Assembly: GCA_026545225.1 (NCBI GenBank)
Contig: CM048845.1
Coordinates: 76,611,033 to 76,675,032 of the forward strand
Direction of reading: 5' to 3'
Source: Cornus controversa
Taxonomy: Eukaryota; Streptophyta; Magnoliopsida; Cornales; Cornaceae
DNA length: 64,000 nt
Within the stretch, counting starts at the first letter, position 1. Each line of letters starts with the position of its first letter. The position numbers and the translations under genes were made by a program. Under the pieces are notes generated by a model. It was given only the letters and a program-made list of their open reading frames with translations. It had not been told where the DNA came from and ran no database searches. Below are positions 32,450-43,700 of this stretch, one piece after another.

Positions 32450-35278
32450 ATGGCTGAGAGTGCGGTGTTCTTTCTCCTAAACAAGCTTGCACTCTTACTC
32501 GAGGGAGAGGTGAAACCATTGAGTGGAGTTCGTGAAGAAGTTGTGTACATAAGAGCTGAATTTGAGCGCATGACTGCATTCCTTAGAGTTGCCGATTCAA
32601 TGGAAGAGAGGGAGCCACAAATCCAAGTTTGGGTTAAGCAAGTGCGAGACGTTGCTCACGACACTGAAGACGTTCTTGATGTTTTCATGCTCCGTTTAAC
32701 GCCTCGTGATCATGAGGGGAACAGATACCTTTGTTTTCCTCAGAAGACTTTTCGTTCTCTTAAGAACATGAAAGTCCGGCGTCAAATTGCTTTGGAGATA
32801 CAAAGCATCAAATCTAGAGTCAAGGACGTTGCCGAGGGACATCAGAGATATCGTCTCGAGTTTAATATCTTGCTGCAGGAGGGATCAAACTCCACCATGG
32901 TTAACAACATATGGTATGATACGAGAGGTGATGCACTCCTAGTACCAGAAGCAGAGCTTGTGGGTATCGACAAGCCCAAACAGGAGCTGATTGGTTTGCT
33001 GGTCGATCAGGCGGATGATCATTCAAGACTAAAAGTGGTTTCCATGGTAGGAATGGGAGGATTGGGCAAAACCACCCTTGTTAAGAAAGTCTATGATGAT
33101 GCAGCAGTGAAGAAACATTTCCAGAGCCATGCCTGGCTCACTGTTTCTGGATCACCCAAGATGGAAGAGCTCCTAAGAGACATGATTTATCAGCTCTTCG
33201 GTGAAATAAAGAAACCAGTCCCCCAAGAAGTGGAAAAGATGGACATTGACAGGCTGAAACAAGTTATTAATGAATTCTTGCAGCAAAGGAGGTACTTGGT
33301 CGTCTTTGATGATGTTTGGAGTATTCATGCTTGGGAAGCTGTTAAATATGCTTTCCCGAACAACAATTCCGGGAGTCGCATTGTGCTTACAACACGTTTT
33401 GGAGATATAGCTTCCACCTCTTGCATAGAAACTGATGGTAATGTTTATCATATGAATCCCTTGTCTTGGGAAGAGTCTTGGACTCTGTTTTGCAGAAAGG
33501 CATTTCGGGGCAACTCCTCCTCCTGCCCTCCGCATTTGAAGGATATTTCCCAAAGTATCTTAAAAAGATGCGAGGGGCTACCCCTTGCAATTGTGGCAAT
33601 TGGTGGTGTATTGGCAACAAAGAACCAGAGTAGAATTGATGAATGGGATATGCTTCATCGAAGCCTTGGAGGGGAATTACAAGGCAACAATAAGCTTCAG
33701 AGCATGAAAAATATACTCTCTCTGAGTTACAACGATTTGCCCTGGTATCTCAAAATTTGTTTCTTGTATTTGAGCATTTTCCCCGAGGATCATGAGATTG
33801 AGTGGATGAGACTGATTCGACTGTGGAGGGCAGAAGGGTTTGTGCAAGTCAGTGTCGACGCTGGAAAGACAACTGAAGAAGTTGCAGAGGGATATCTGAA
33901 TGAACTTCTCAATAGAAGTTTGATCCAAGTGGCAAGGAAAACTATTGACGGAAGGCCTAGAACATGTCGTATCCATGACCTTTTGCGTGAAATTACAACT
34001 TCCAAATCAAGAGAACAGAATATTGTAGCAATAATAGCGCGTGAAGGAAACACATCATGGCCAGATAAAGTTCGACGCCTGTCAATCCATAATACTAATA
34101 TCTTGGGAAATAGACAGCAAAACAAGCAATTCTCCAAACTTCGCTCGTTGTTCATGTTTGGGGTGGCTGATCCTTTATCCAAGTCATCATCACCTACATT
34201 GGTTAGTGCCGGTAATTTGAGGTTGCTGAAGGTTTTAGACTTCAGAGAGACTTCTTTGGAGACAGTTCCAGAAGAGGTTTTCAAACTGTTTCATCTTAAA
34301 TATCTAAGCTTGAGAGGAACCAAGGTGAAAATGCTTCCAAGCTCCATCGGTGACCTTGTAAATCTAGAAACTTTGGATCTTAAAGGCACCTTTGTTACTG
34401 TGCTGCCAGCTGAGATACAGAAGCTTCGAGGACTTCGCTATCTCCTGGTGTATAGGCATGGGACTTTGACGGAGCGTATAGGAGAATTTCACTGTGTAAA
34501 TGGTTTTGAAGCATTAAAGGGAATTGGAGGTTTGACGTCCCTACAGAAGCTTTGTTATATGGAGGCAAGTAATCGAGGCAGTGTTATAGCGAGCGAGTTA
34601 GGGAAGCTAACGCAACTGAGGAAATTAGGGATTCTAAAGTTGAGAAGGGAAGATGGAATGGCTCTGTGCTCCTCCATTGAAAAGTTGAGCAACCTTCGTA
34701 CATTGGATGTGAGCTCGACAGAAGAGGACGAGATCCTTGATATTCAATCTCTACCTTCACCACCTCGGTTTATTCGAACGCTATATTTGAAGGGACGGTT
34801 AGAGAAGTTACCACATTGGATACTCTCTCTTCATAACCTGGTCAAAGTGTATTTAGGATGGAGCAAGTTAAGGGATGATCCACTGTATTCCCTTCAAGAT
34901 TTGCCCAACCTGATGGAGATTGAACTTAAGCACGCTTATGAAGGAGAGGAATTGTATTTCAAGGCAGGAGGGTTTCAGAGGCTCAAGGGTTTATACCTTG
35001 CAGGATTAAAAGGATTGAGATGGGTGAGAGTGAAGGAAGGTGCGATGCCTCATCTTGAAACATTTCGTATTATGGATTGTCAATTGGTTGAGGAGGTGCC
35101 ATCAGGTATTGAACATCTAACCCAACTTCAATCGCTTTCGTTGATTCATGTGCCTCATGAATTGTTTAAGAAGCTGGATCGAAGCAGAGGAGGTGCAGAT
35201 TACTGGAAAATAGCTCATATCCCCGATGCTAGGGTTGGGGTCTTTCAAAATGGTCGTTGGATAGTACAAAATCTGTAG
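32450..35278 (+). CDS. CC-NB-ARC-LRR disease resistance protein, RPM1-like (CNL gene 1)
   Basis: 942-residue single-exon gene, a cytoplasmic or membrane-associated intracellular immune receptor. The start at 32450 was chosen over the in-frame ATG at 32321 because the neighbour gene at 44571 starts at the same residue (MAE.AVFFLLNKLA) and the context AAAAATGGCT is good. CC domain: about 1-140, with EDVLDVF (73-79). NB-ARC: P-loop GMGGLGKTT 201-209, kinase-2 YLVVFDDVW 282-290, RNBS-B GSRIVLTTR 308-316, GLPL motif CEGLPLAI 374-381, RNBS-D CFLYLSIFP 437-445, MHD-like RIHD 507-510. About a dozen LRRs follow (for example LKYLSLRGTKVKMLPSSIG), and the tail is WKIAHIPDARVGVF. All switch residues are intact and there are no stops, so it is probably functional. 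Pathogen specificity is unknown. Confidence 0.93.
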   Translation: MAESAVFFLLNKLALLLEGEVKPLSGVREEVVYIRAEFERMTAFLRVADSMEEREPQIQVWVKQVRDVAHDTEDVLDVFMLRLTPRDHEGNRYLCFPQKTFRSLKNMKVRRQIALEIQSIKSRVKDVAEGHQRYRLEFNILLQEGSNSTMVNNIWYDTRGDALLVPEAELVGIDKPKQELIGLLVDQADDHSRLKVVSMVGMGGLGKTTLVKKVYDDAAVKKHFQSHAWLTVSGSPKMEELLRDMIYQLFGEIKKPVPQEVEKMDIDRLKQVINEFLQQRRYLVVFDDVWSIHAWEAVKYAFPNNNSGSRIVLTTRFGDIASTSCIETDGNVYHMNPLSWEESWTLFCRKAFRGNSSSCPPHLKDISQSILKRCEGLPLAIVAIGGVLATKNQSRIDEWDMLHRSLGGELQGNNKLQSMKNILSLSYNDLPWYLKICFLYLSIFPEDHEIEWMRLIRLWRAEGFVQVSVDAGKTTEEVAEGYLNELLNRSLIQVARKTIDGRPRTCRIHDLLREITTSKSREQNIVAIIAREGNTSWPDKVRRLSIHNTNILGNRQQNKQFSKLRSLFMFGVADPLSKSSSPTLVSAGNLRLLKVLDFRETSLETVPEEVFKLFHLKYLSLRGTKVKMLPSSIGDLVNLETLDLKGTFVTVLPAEIQKLRGLRYLLVYRHGTLTERIGEFHCVNGFEALKGIGGLTSLQKLCYMEASNRGSVIASELGKLTQLRKLGILKLRREDGMALCSSIEKLSNLRTLDVSSTEEDEILDIQSLPSPPRFIRTLYLKGRLEKLPHWILSLHNLVKVYLGWSKLRDDPLYSLQDLPNLMEIELKHAYEGEELYFKAGGFQRLKGLYLAGLKGLRWVRVKEGAMPHLETFRIMDCQLVEEVPSGIEHLTQLQSLSLIHVPHELFKKLDRSRGGADYWKIAHIPDARVGVFQNGRWIVQNL

Positions 35279-35894
35279 AGAAAAACTATACAAGAGAGAG
35301 AGGGGGGCATGGGTATCATCACTAATTCCTATTTCTATTTTTTTCCTTTTTGTTCATGTCTCCTCAACAGTTACATTGCTTTTTCTTCTTTCCTTTTGTT
35401 TTCCTTTTTCTATTTATGGTAATTAATTTGTCCTTAACTTATTACCTTGTTCACGTAAAAATAAAAAAGGAAAACAAAATTAACTGCACTGAGAATTCCT
35501 AAGATTTTATCAATTCAACTCTACAACTGGCACACTAGCAATTTTTCTTAATGCTAGAACACAAACAAACACCACCCAAACAAATAAAATTACCAGGCAT
35601 TGTCAAAACTTTCCTGCCAAGGGTACGTACCTTACTTATTTGCCTATTCCGCTGTCTGCGTGTTGGATCAGCTGCAAAACTGATCGTGAGTTTTACCAGT
35701 TGACATATGGAATTAATACAAGGAATGTTTTATAGTATGCTATCTCCTAAAAAGGTCAAAACCATTCTTTTAAATATACGAGCTAAGTCAACCGCAACAT
35801 GGATACATACATATAACAGCAATCTTATATGTAAGAATGAATGATGATCCAACTTTAGAAAGGTATCCAAACACTCATTTATAATCAAAATTAC
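35279..35894. other. 3' flank of CNL gene 1
   Basis: Non-coding. CAAATAAAATT near 35580 could serve as a polyadenylation signal. On the minus strand TTTTGCAG at about 35665-35673 and AAG/GTACGT near 35630 could border a further exon of the SUV2-like fragment, but the intervening frame is not convincing. Confidence 0.35.
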
Positions 35895-36990
35895 CTTTCT
35901 TTGAAAATATCGGGAGGCTGAACAGACTCTGATGATTCTATCCCATCTCCGATACCAAGACTCGCACAATCAACCCAAGAAAGTAGGTCCCATTTTGAAG
36001 CCTATGACCCAACATAATTTCAAAGCCTGATCTCCCTGACGATGCTAAGAAAGCCAGCACCATGATGGTATTCCTTCGAAGCTGCAATTCCTGAAAGTTT
36101 AATGCATTTAAGATTGTGAAATAGTTGAAAAAAGGATTATCCAAGTTAAGTGTTACAAACCGAAAACTGAACAGTATTCTATAAAATAACTAAAAAAGCA
36201 AACAAACAATCACACAAATTCATAAATGACTTTGGACGAGTTTCAAGTGTCTTAACTGTATAACTCAAGAAAACACTACACAGAGAGATTGATCTGCTTA
36301 CAAACTTGCAAATGCCAATCAATGTTCTCAAATTGCTAGTAGGTGGTGCACCACACACAGAGATCCAACGGGGTGAGATTGACACAACTGCATGGAGTCT
36401 CCTCAAACCCCATTGCCCATTGGACACCTTTGCCGGGCAGGAAAAACAAAAGCTCATAATCGCAGCATACTTTCAAACCATCTTTGGTCTCATTCTGGAA
36501 CTCGCAAGGAACTATAGAAATGACAAAAAAGGAAGAAAATTTTCACATAGTACCATAGAGAGGAAGCTACTTTTTAGCATTCGATTTTTTTTTGTTTCCT
36601 TCCGCTTGCATTTGCCAAGGTCCAAGCCATGACAAAAAATGGGAGAAGCAAAATGGCAAATGCTATCGTACTGATAATAAGTCTGATCTCTTATTAAAGC
36701 AGATCAAGTGTAAGTTGTATTTGATATAATTTATTTAGCAGAATTCCCTTGAAATCATTTATCTTAAAAATGAAGCAGGACGAATTAGAAGATCGTCAAA
36801 CTAATGGCTGACTTTTAACACAACTTATCTGATACCATTCTTACTTGCGTACTGTTTCCTCCGCAATCTATACAAGAGCTGAAGCACTTCTTGCATCATT
36901 ATTTACCGCACCAGCATTCTCCCCCTCCTCTTTACAGCCAGAACAGTGCATGGCCATTAGTTTTGGACCTTCATTTGACACAGCAACATC
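35895..36990 (-). pseudogene. SUV2: Decayed exons resembling SUV2 (plant ATRIP homologue)
   Basis: Two exon remnants on the minus strand. The first (about 36985-36845) encodes GPKLMAMHCSGCKEEGENAG, then after a deletion CIDCGGNSTQ, ending at a GTAAG donor. The second (36090-35895) follows a TTTCAG acceptor and encodes ELQLRRNTIMVLAFLASSG, SGFEIMLGHRL, VRVLVSEMG; then a one-base frameshift and IESSESVQPPDIFKE, ending at a GTAATT donor. From memory this matches SENSITIVE TO UV 2, the ATRIP-like partner of ATR in the DNA damage checkpoint. The rest of the gene is absent. A captured or duplicated fragment, non-functional. Confidence 0.6.
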
Positions 36991-37071
36991 AACATTATGT
37001 ATAGATAAAAAAATGGACTTTTACCACAACTTTCAAAATTTGGAAGACATATCGACTTCTATTGTAATGAG

Positions 37072-37706
37072 CATGATGTCACGGACTTAGAGTTTCCTAA
37101 GCACCTGTGTGGCCTTAGACACTTTCAAGCGCCATTGAAGTGCTAAGTCAGCCTATCCGAATTGCTAGCTTAGTAAAGACTAAGGCTAGACAAATGAAGG
37201 AAGAGAAGTTAGGCAAAGTGAGCAAGAGAGAGTTTGAGAGAATGTAGATAACTTCTATTGCACTTGAGAACTCTTACAAAGCTTTACAAAGCTTGGTAGC
37301 TTGGTGATGAGCAAATGAACTCCCACCTCCTTATATAGGCACTTGACCTTACAATGAATGACTAAGATATGTACAAGTGTCAACAATTTAATGGTTAGGA
37401 GAATTCTAGAATAAGTTTCTAGAAAACTCCATAGAAATATTTCTACAATGCTAGACATCTCTAGAAACTTCTATACAATTCTAGAGTGTCCTCTACAATT
37501 CTAGAATACTCCATATAAATCTAGAGAGTTCTAGAAAATACTAGAGAACTCCACACAATTCTAGAGAATTCCGGAAGAATCCGGACTTGTGTAGAAAAGT
37601 CTAGAACGTTCCGGAAGCTACTTGCCATGCAGACTCCCATGTCATAATCCTGTTGAGCACGTGCGTGGCACCTGTGTGGCATAGCTTCCAACTGCGGGGC
37701 GTGACA
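37072..37706 (-). mobile_element. Solo LTR with clustered heat-shock elements
   Basis: On the minus strand it starts TGTCACGCCCCGCAG (37706) and ends near GTCCGTGACATCATG; ATGAG occurs on both sides (37067-37071, 37707-37711), suggesting a 5-bp duplication although the left end is off the canonical CA. TATATAAGG is at 37331-37339 (minus). Seven HSE-type sites (TTCnnGAA or GAAnnTTC) lie upstream of it. No internal retroelement coding region remains. Confidence 0.7.
37404..37616. promoter_or_regulatory. Cluster of seven heat-shock-element cores
   Basis: TTCTAGAA at 37404, 37417, 37499 and 37529; GAAACTTC at 37464; TTCCGGAA at 37569; and a perfect three-unit element GAACGTTCCGGAA at 37604-37616. 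The consensus for plant heat-shock factors is alternating GAA and TTC separated by two bases. They lie 65-285 bp upstream of the LTR TATA box on the minus strand. Confidence 0.75.
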
Positions 37707-37865
37707 ATGAGCTCGCATATACATAATCTATGCTTCAGACTAGGAGGGGAAAGGAAGGCAACTGCTAAGAGTATTATGTTCCAAGATGAACCAAGTGACA
37801 TGCAATATTGCAATAACAGTTAGCAGTCTAGCAACTTTTGATTCTACATAGCCTCTACCAAACCT

Positions 37866-38978
37866 CAAAGTAAGCATTTTTCTCAACTTCGTTCATTGTT
37901 CATGTTTGGGGTGACTGATCTCGAATCCCTGTCATCGTGTCTACATTGTTCAATGGTGGTTTGAGTCTGCTCAAGGTTTTAGATATGAGAGGTGCTACTT
38001 TGGAAACACTTCCAGATGAAATTTTCCAACTGTTCCATCTTAGGTATCTAAGCTTGAGAGGAACCAAAGTGAAAATGCTTCCAAGTTCCATTGCAAACCT
38101 TCAAAATCTACAAACTTCAGATCTTAATGAGTTGCCGGTTGAGATCCAAAATCTCCACGCCATCTCCTAGTATATTCTTAAGATACATTATATGGTTATC
38201 GACAATTTTATTCTGTAAATGGTTTTAAGGCATTAACTGGAATTGGAGGTTTGTCATCCCTATAGAACTCTGTTATATTGATGCAGGCAATGGCCATATA
38301 GTGAAAGAGCTAGGGAGGCTGACCCAACTGAGGAGATTAGCGATTGTACAGTTGAAAAGGGTAGATGGGATGATACTGTGCTCCTCCATTGATAATTTGA
38401 GAAACTGTCGCTGGTTGGCTATAAGAATGGACAAGGACGAGATTGTAGATATTCAATCTCTGTCTTCTCCTCGTTTTTTCAAAGGCTATACCTTCGTGTA
38501 CGTTTAGAGTGACTTAGAGAAGTTACCGAACTGGATAGCTTCTCTTCATAACCTAGTCAGAGTATATTTGAAGTGGAGCAAGTTAGAAGATGATCTGCAC
38601 AATCCCTTCAAATATTTCCCAACCTGGTACAAATTGAACTTCATCGAGCTTATGAAGAGGAAGTATTGTGTTTCAGGTCTGGAGGGTTTCAAAATCTAAA
38701 GACATTACAACTTTCTGAATTGAACAATTTGAAATTGGTGGTAATGGAGGTGGATGCGATGCTTCGTCTTTAAAAGCCATATATTTCTAACTGTGAATTG
38801 TTAGAGGAAGTGCCCCGCAGCATTGAAGGTCGGTCTAAGAAACCTTAAACTGATTGAGTTGGGTGGTATGCCTTATCAATTGTATCGGAGGCTGGAAGCT
38901 GAGATGGGTGAGGATCACTGGAAAATAGCTCACATCCCCACAATTTTCATTGAAGTTCCAAGAAGTCGTTTTCTATAG
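37866..38978 (+). pseudogene. CNL LRR-region pseudogene
   Basis: Starts mid-LRR (FSQLRSLFMFGVTD) and ends with a HWKIAHIPTIF tail and stop TAG 38976-38978. It matches the C-terminal half of CNL genes 1 and 2 (LRYLSLRGTKVKMLPSSI, CSSIDNL, IVDIQSLSSP) with several frameshifts, for example near 37925, 38170, 38500 and 38770. No CC or NB-ARC part is present. More diverged than the copy at 48673. Confidence 0.9.
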
Positions 38979-39028
38979 TGATCAACTATGATAAAGAGGA
39001 ATGAAAAAGAAAGTGTCCTGACCAGGTT

Positions 39029-42000
39029 CGAATCATCATTACTGTTGTTGTATTTTCTGTTCTTGTTCTTAACTGATTTACTTCTACCTTTTTCTTTTAT
39101 CCTTTTGAATAATTAATTTGCTGTTCTTAACTGGTTTCGAGGGGACAAAAAAAATCCAAAGAGCAGGACCCAATCCAGTACCTAACTTCAGCTTGCATGT
39201 GAGGTCTATTCAGGCCTCTCACATTCCATCACCCTATCATTTAGACAAAGGGACGGAATGAGGGACACCCCCACTAACCATTGCCCTGGTAACTCTTATC
39301 AGAACTAATCAAATTTTCTTCTCTCTTTTGACATTTTTATTCCGATAAAACATTAAGGAGGATTGAGATCTTCAGAGATCATACCTTCCAGAGCCTTATT
39401 AGGAGATTTATCTTTGATCCTATCCTGAGATTGCTTGCAAGGGGATATGTGCTCAGATTTGTAGTTCTTATCTGCCTCTTGAATCTCATTAGTCTTTGAA
39501 GGATTCATGTTATGAAGGCTTTGATCAATCATAACCTCATCTGTCATGGCACACTTGATCTCATCTGATTTAGTACTGTCAACCGTCAAAGTTGAGGCAG
39601 AGTTATCACAAGCAGAAGCCATCATTTGACATTTCTCTGAATTAACATTAACCACTGAATCTTCTGTCTCCACCTCATGTTCATCATCTGAAGTGTCATC
39701 AAGAGCCTGAAAGCTGTTGTTGCTCTGTTATTTTATCGGACTCCAAATTCTTTCCATTATTCAAAGAACCCACCATACCCAAATTAACCTTTTTGCCATC
39801 ACCTTTTCCCACCTCATCAGTATAAGGTTTCTTTATATTGACCACAACCCATTCTTGTGTAGTACCCCAGGGCTTGGAATTCTCAATAACCCCCATATTC
39901 AGCTCTGATTTAATTTTAACCCCATTTCTAAACATAAGTTTGAACTCATTAATAGGAGCTTGATTAGCTTCAACCCAACACAAATTCTCGCAAAGCTTAC
40001 TCTTTTCTTAGACGCGGTGAGAGAATCAGAATATAGAAGCATTCCAATGGCATTACCAACCTAGCTCAATCCTCTGGCTCACCAAAATTCCATTGGCACA
40101 TTGTACAGTTTGACCCAAATTGGTAATTTATCAATTCTTTCTTTATTCAGTTCTAGGCGTTCATGCCATTGTTTAAGGACCTCATTCAAACACCTGATTA
40201 CGAGCCTGTTAATCAGAAAATTTAAAGTAAAAGAACCACCCCTTTTCAATACTAGACTTCAATCAATCCGAATTTCCCCCAAATTTTCTGAGCAATTGAG
40301 TTAACAGTGTCATAAGGGAGCCCTTTGTCCACAAAATACCCAACCAAAACATTCCACCAATCATCAATACAGTTATGGGGAACGTCTTCAGAGGAATCGT
40401 CGGAAGGAGGAGGAAAATGTTTATAATCTAGGGATTTGAGCCCAAGATTTCAGCCCCATTATTGAGTATATTCCGAGGCGCAGGATCAGTATTACTAATA
40501 TCTGACGGATGAGAATTAAAGGCATCAGAATTAGTTATATTTACCAAATTGGGTTCCACGTGTCGCAACTGCAATTGACTATCTGTAGCAGAATTATTGC
40601 GACCATCATCCTCACGCGCATCCTCACGTGCCACCGTCTTCCCCTCCCCAAGGCTGTTTCCTGAACACCCCAGATTGTCTCCGGCCACTCCCGAATTCCC
40701 ATAGCGCACATCAATACCAGTTGAGAAACTACTCCGACCACCATATCGACCTTTTCCACCGCGAAAACCACCAAATCGACCACCGAATCTCGCCTCAAGT
40801 TGTTTGTTTTCAATAGAAGATCGGTAAAAGTACCCAGCACTATTCACAAATTACACCAGACCTGTATGTAGATTTAGCCGAGGAACACTTTCAAAACTTC
40901 TCACCGATCAATCTCCCTCCATTTTAACAATCGAAGCACACCAAAGATATCAAAATCCTAGAGAGAGAAAGAGAGGAGAGAGAAGCTACTGCTAATCGGG
41001 CAATCCCAAAGCATCATTCTCAAAAAACTGCATTGCTGAACCTCCATCGAGCTGCCATATGAACCGCTACTCTGCAAAATGCTTTTTTCTGGTATCCCCT
41101 CTATCTTAATGTTTCACTGTTGATCAATTTTAGCAAGTAACATACGCTGGGAGTATTTAAACAGTTGTTCTTTGTGACACTCTCACTGAATGTATGGAAT
41201 AGAGTAATCAAATTGCATGCAGTTTATTATGCAGATCATCTTTTTTTAACTAATTCGAGCTGCATCATTGCTTGATCTTGGAACATGGTTTAACATATAA
41301 GCATCTTATTGATGCAACACACACAGCAAATATCTCGTATAAAATATGATCAATTGATTATCCTTGAATTGCCAAACATTACTTTCAAAAACTGCATTTG
41401 CTGAACCTCTATTGAGCTGCCATTTGAACTGCTACTCTGGTTATCAATGACTTTGCCATTCAAGCATCTGCTACATGTTGGAACCACCTCACAAAAACTC
41501 TATTTGCATTTCTCACAATGATACCACCTCCTCCCACTTTTGTTATTTGACAATATGCTGCACCAACATTTATCTTTTTTTTACAGTATGGAATAGGGTA
41601 ATCTTTTTTGATTTAGGGAAATGACATTGTGCAACATCTTACAATCTTGTGACTCTTGTCTTTGTGTAACTGTCACTAGATGCATGGGAAAATATCATGA
41701 TATTGTAAATTAATTTCTTTTTAATCCATTATTCTTTGAAACAAGAGAGAAAAAAACACAGCAGACTGGAGAGCTTCCACTTTGCATGTTGAATAGCATA
41801 CATTTTTTTTTTTTTAAAATTTTATCTTAAGAAACTGCCATTCTGAGTTTCCAAGAAAACTTCTTTATCAGTACAATTATATTTAAATTGAAGTTTGCTG
41901 AATGTAGCTTTAATTTTCACATACATGAAGCATTGTCACTCATCCTATTTCACTGTTAGTTAATAAAACCATTCTAGTTGTTAGGCACCAACAGTTTTCT

Positions 42001-43700
42001 TGTTCACTTGATTCATAGAGTTATACGCTTCGTTTTGTGAATACATAGAATTTCGTATGATTATGTCAAAGCTGTAGTTTTGGATGTTATGGAGCACTCT
42101 GTTCTTACTGTAGGAAATCTCAGCTTAGAGTAAACCATTCTCTTGTACAGTACTTCATTGATTACATTGTTGAAGTTAGTTGAGTATGCCAATTCCAATA
42201 TTGTTTCTTCCTCAAAATTACTTGGGAGGAGATGTTGTGGGGGTAGTTATCAAACAATTTCAGCTTTAGTTATTTAATTCCAGCTTTATAATTTTGACCT
42301 TAACAGGACTTTTGGGAGTGATTCATAGCTAGCGGTTCTAAAAGGCCTCCCTGTATAATGCAACAAATAGAAGGGCTAAAGGAGGCAGAGTATTGATTGT
42401 TCTCACCCTGCAGTTCTTCCTTTATATTGAAAATGCTCCTAAATTTGTAGAATTCTAATATTTTCTTCCTTGATTGTGAGTGAATCGAACTACCTTGACA
42501 CTTGATGGAAATTGTAAAACTGCTTCATTTGTGTGTAATAAGCTCAGTGATATGAGGAAACCTCTGCGTAGTTCTAGATTTCTAACTTCTTGGTGGACCA
42601 TAACAGCCCAAAGTGTTCGGTTTCAGCAGCAATGGGCTGGTATTATCTGTATTAGAAGTTTTCATGGTACATGATGTAGGAAACAGAACATCTTACACAC
42701 CGATATCCAAATATTTAACAGTCTAAAGGGAGACCGGTCTTCAATCAACTACTTTATCACGCTGGAACTTTGATATAATGACATACTGTGACATAAACAA
42801 TCCATGGAAGCGTAGGTATAAGATAAATGGTAGAGGATACTGGATATGGGTGACTTATTTCTCATTCTCTTGGCCAAAGAATCAAAAGACAAGTCATCAA
42901 GGCAAACCATGACTTGCCTCTCAATGTCTGTGTAACTGGTTCATACTTAATTTTACCTTTTCTCATTTTGTTCAGCTGATTTGTCCTTTCTTCCTGTTTA
43001 GTAAAACTAGATTTGAACTCTTCAAATTTATTTCCCTCTAGATGTTCATAAACTGATTTATTGCAAGTGTTGTGATTTCTCTTCCACCTCTTCCGATTAT
43101 ACACCATATCATTTTGGCCTTCCACAAATCCTATTACGACAAACACCGGCAAAGCACAAAACAATCAACCAATAACAGAAAATGTAAATCACAGACCACA
43201 CAGAAACACAGAGATTTAACGTAATTTGGTTTATAGTCTTATGTCCACGGTGAAGATCAGCAAATAGCTTTCACTATGCGATGAAGAAAGGAGATGTACA
43301 CATCTCTCAAAACCTTGATTTATTACCCTCTTTGTCTCTCTCTTGGATTCTGAAGGATACAAAAAACCTATATATTCAGGTTACAATAGAGATTAGACTT
43401 CGGGTCCTAGTCAAAAAATTATGATTCTGTTCATAACTGAGTCAGAACACGAAAGAGAATTGAGGTCACAACTCAACAAATACCATCACGAACAATTTCT
43501 TTGTTGTCCTCTCCTTCACATTTTTTTATCTGAGTGCCTCCAATCCATCCAGGATATGCCGTTCATCTCATTAACTTCTATTCTTCATGGGAAAAGCTTC
43601 TACGGATGTTTTAGAGGACATCTCATCAATATATGCTCTACTTGCTCTACAAATTGCATTACCTAACATTCCTGTCTTTATTGTTCACTCTTGATTAAAA
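39029..43700. repeat. Segmental duplication, copy A
   Basis: Begins GAATCATCATTACTGTTGTT and matches 58546-64000 (copy C) throughout, with high identity by eye and differing by indels. It contains the LINE ORF1 pseudogene, an AT-rich flank and an unidentified block at 42860-43665. It follows a CNL fragment and precedes CNL gene 2. Confidence 0.88.
39350..40925 (-). pseudogene. LINE ORF1-like pseudogene (DUF4283 type), copy A
   Basis: Minus-strand order: Gly/Arg-rich N-terminus (ARFGGRFGGFRGGKGRYGG, from about 40835), then WWNVLVGYFVDKGLPYDTVN and AQKIWGKFGLIEV (DUF4283-like, about 40370-40250), a broken middle with LPIWVK/LYNVP-like traces, CWVEANQAPINEFKLMF (about 39985), and a C-terminal low-complexity segment to 39353. 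Several stops and frameshifts. No endonuclease or reverse transcriptase follows. Upstream is a CT-rich 5' leader (40955-40985 on the minus strand). Confidence 0.65.

Noticed and set aside
33173-34284. Several minus-strand frames of 77-164 codons opposite CNL gene 1 (similar ones opposite gene 2)
   Set aside because: They are shadows of the conserved CNL coding sequence and occur in both paralogues for that reason.
35630-35680. Possible third SUV2 exon (minus strand) between TTTTGCAG and GTACGT
   Set aside because: The short frame does not match the expected continuation after DIFKER, so the borders may be chance.
36179-36632. Frames of 92 (minus) and 108 codons (plus) between the two SUV2-like exons
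   Set aside because: They lie in what would be the intron of the SUV2-like fragment; I could match neither to that gene nor to any other family.
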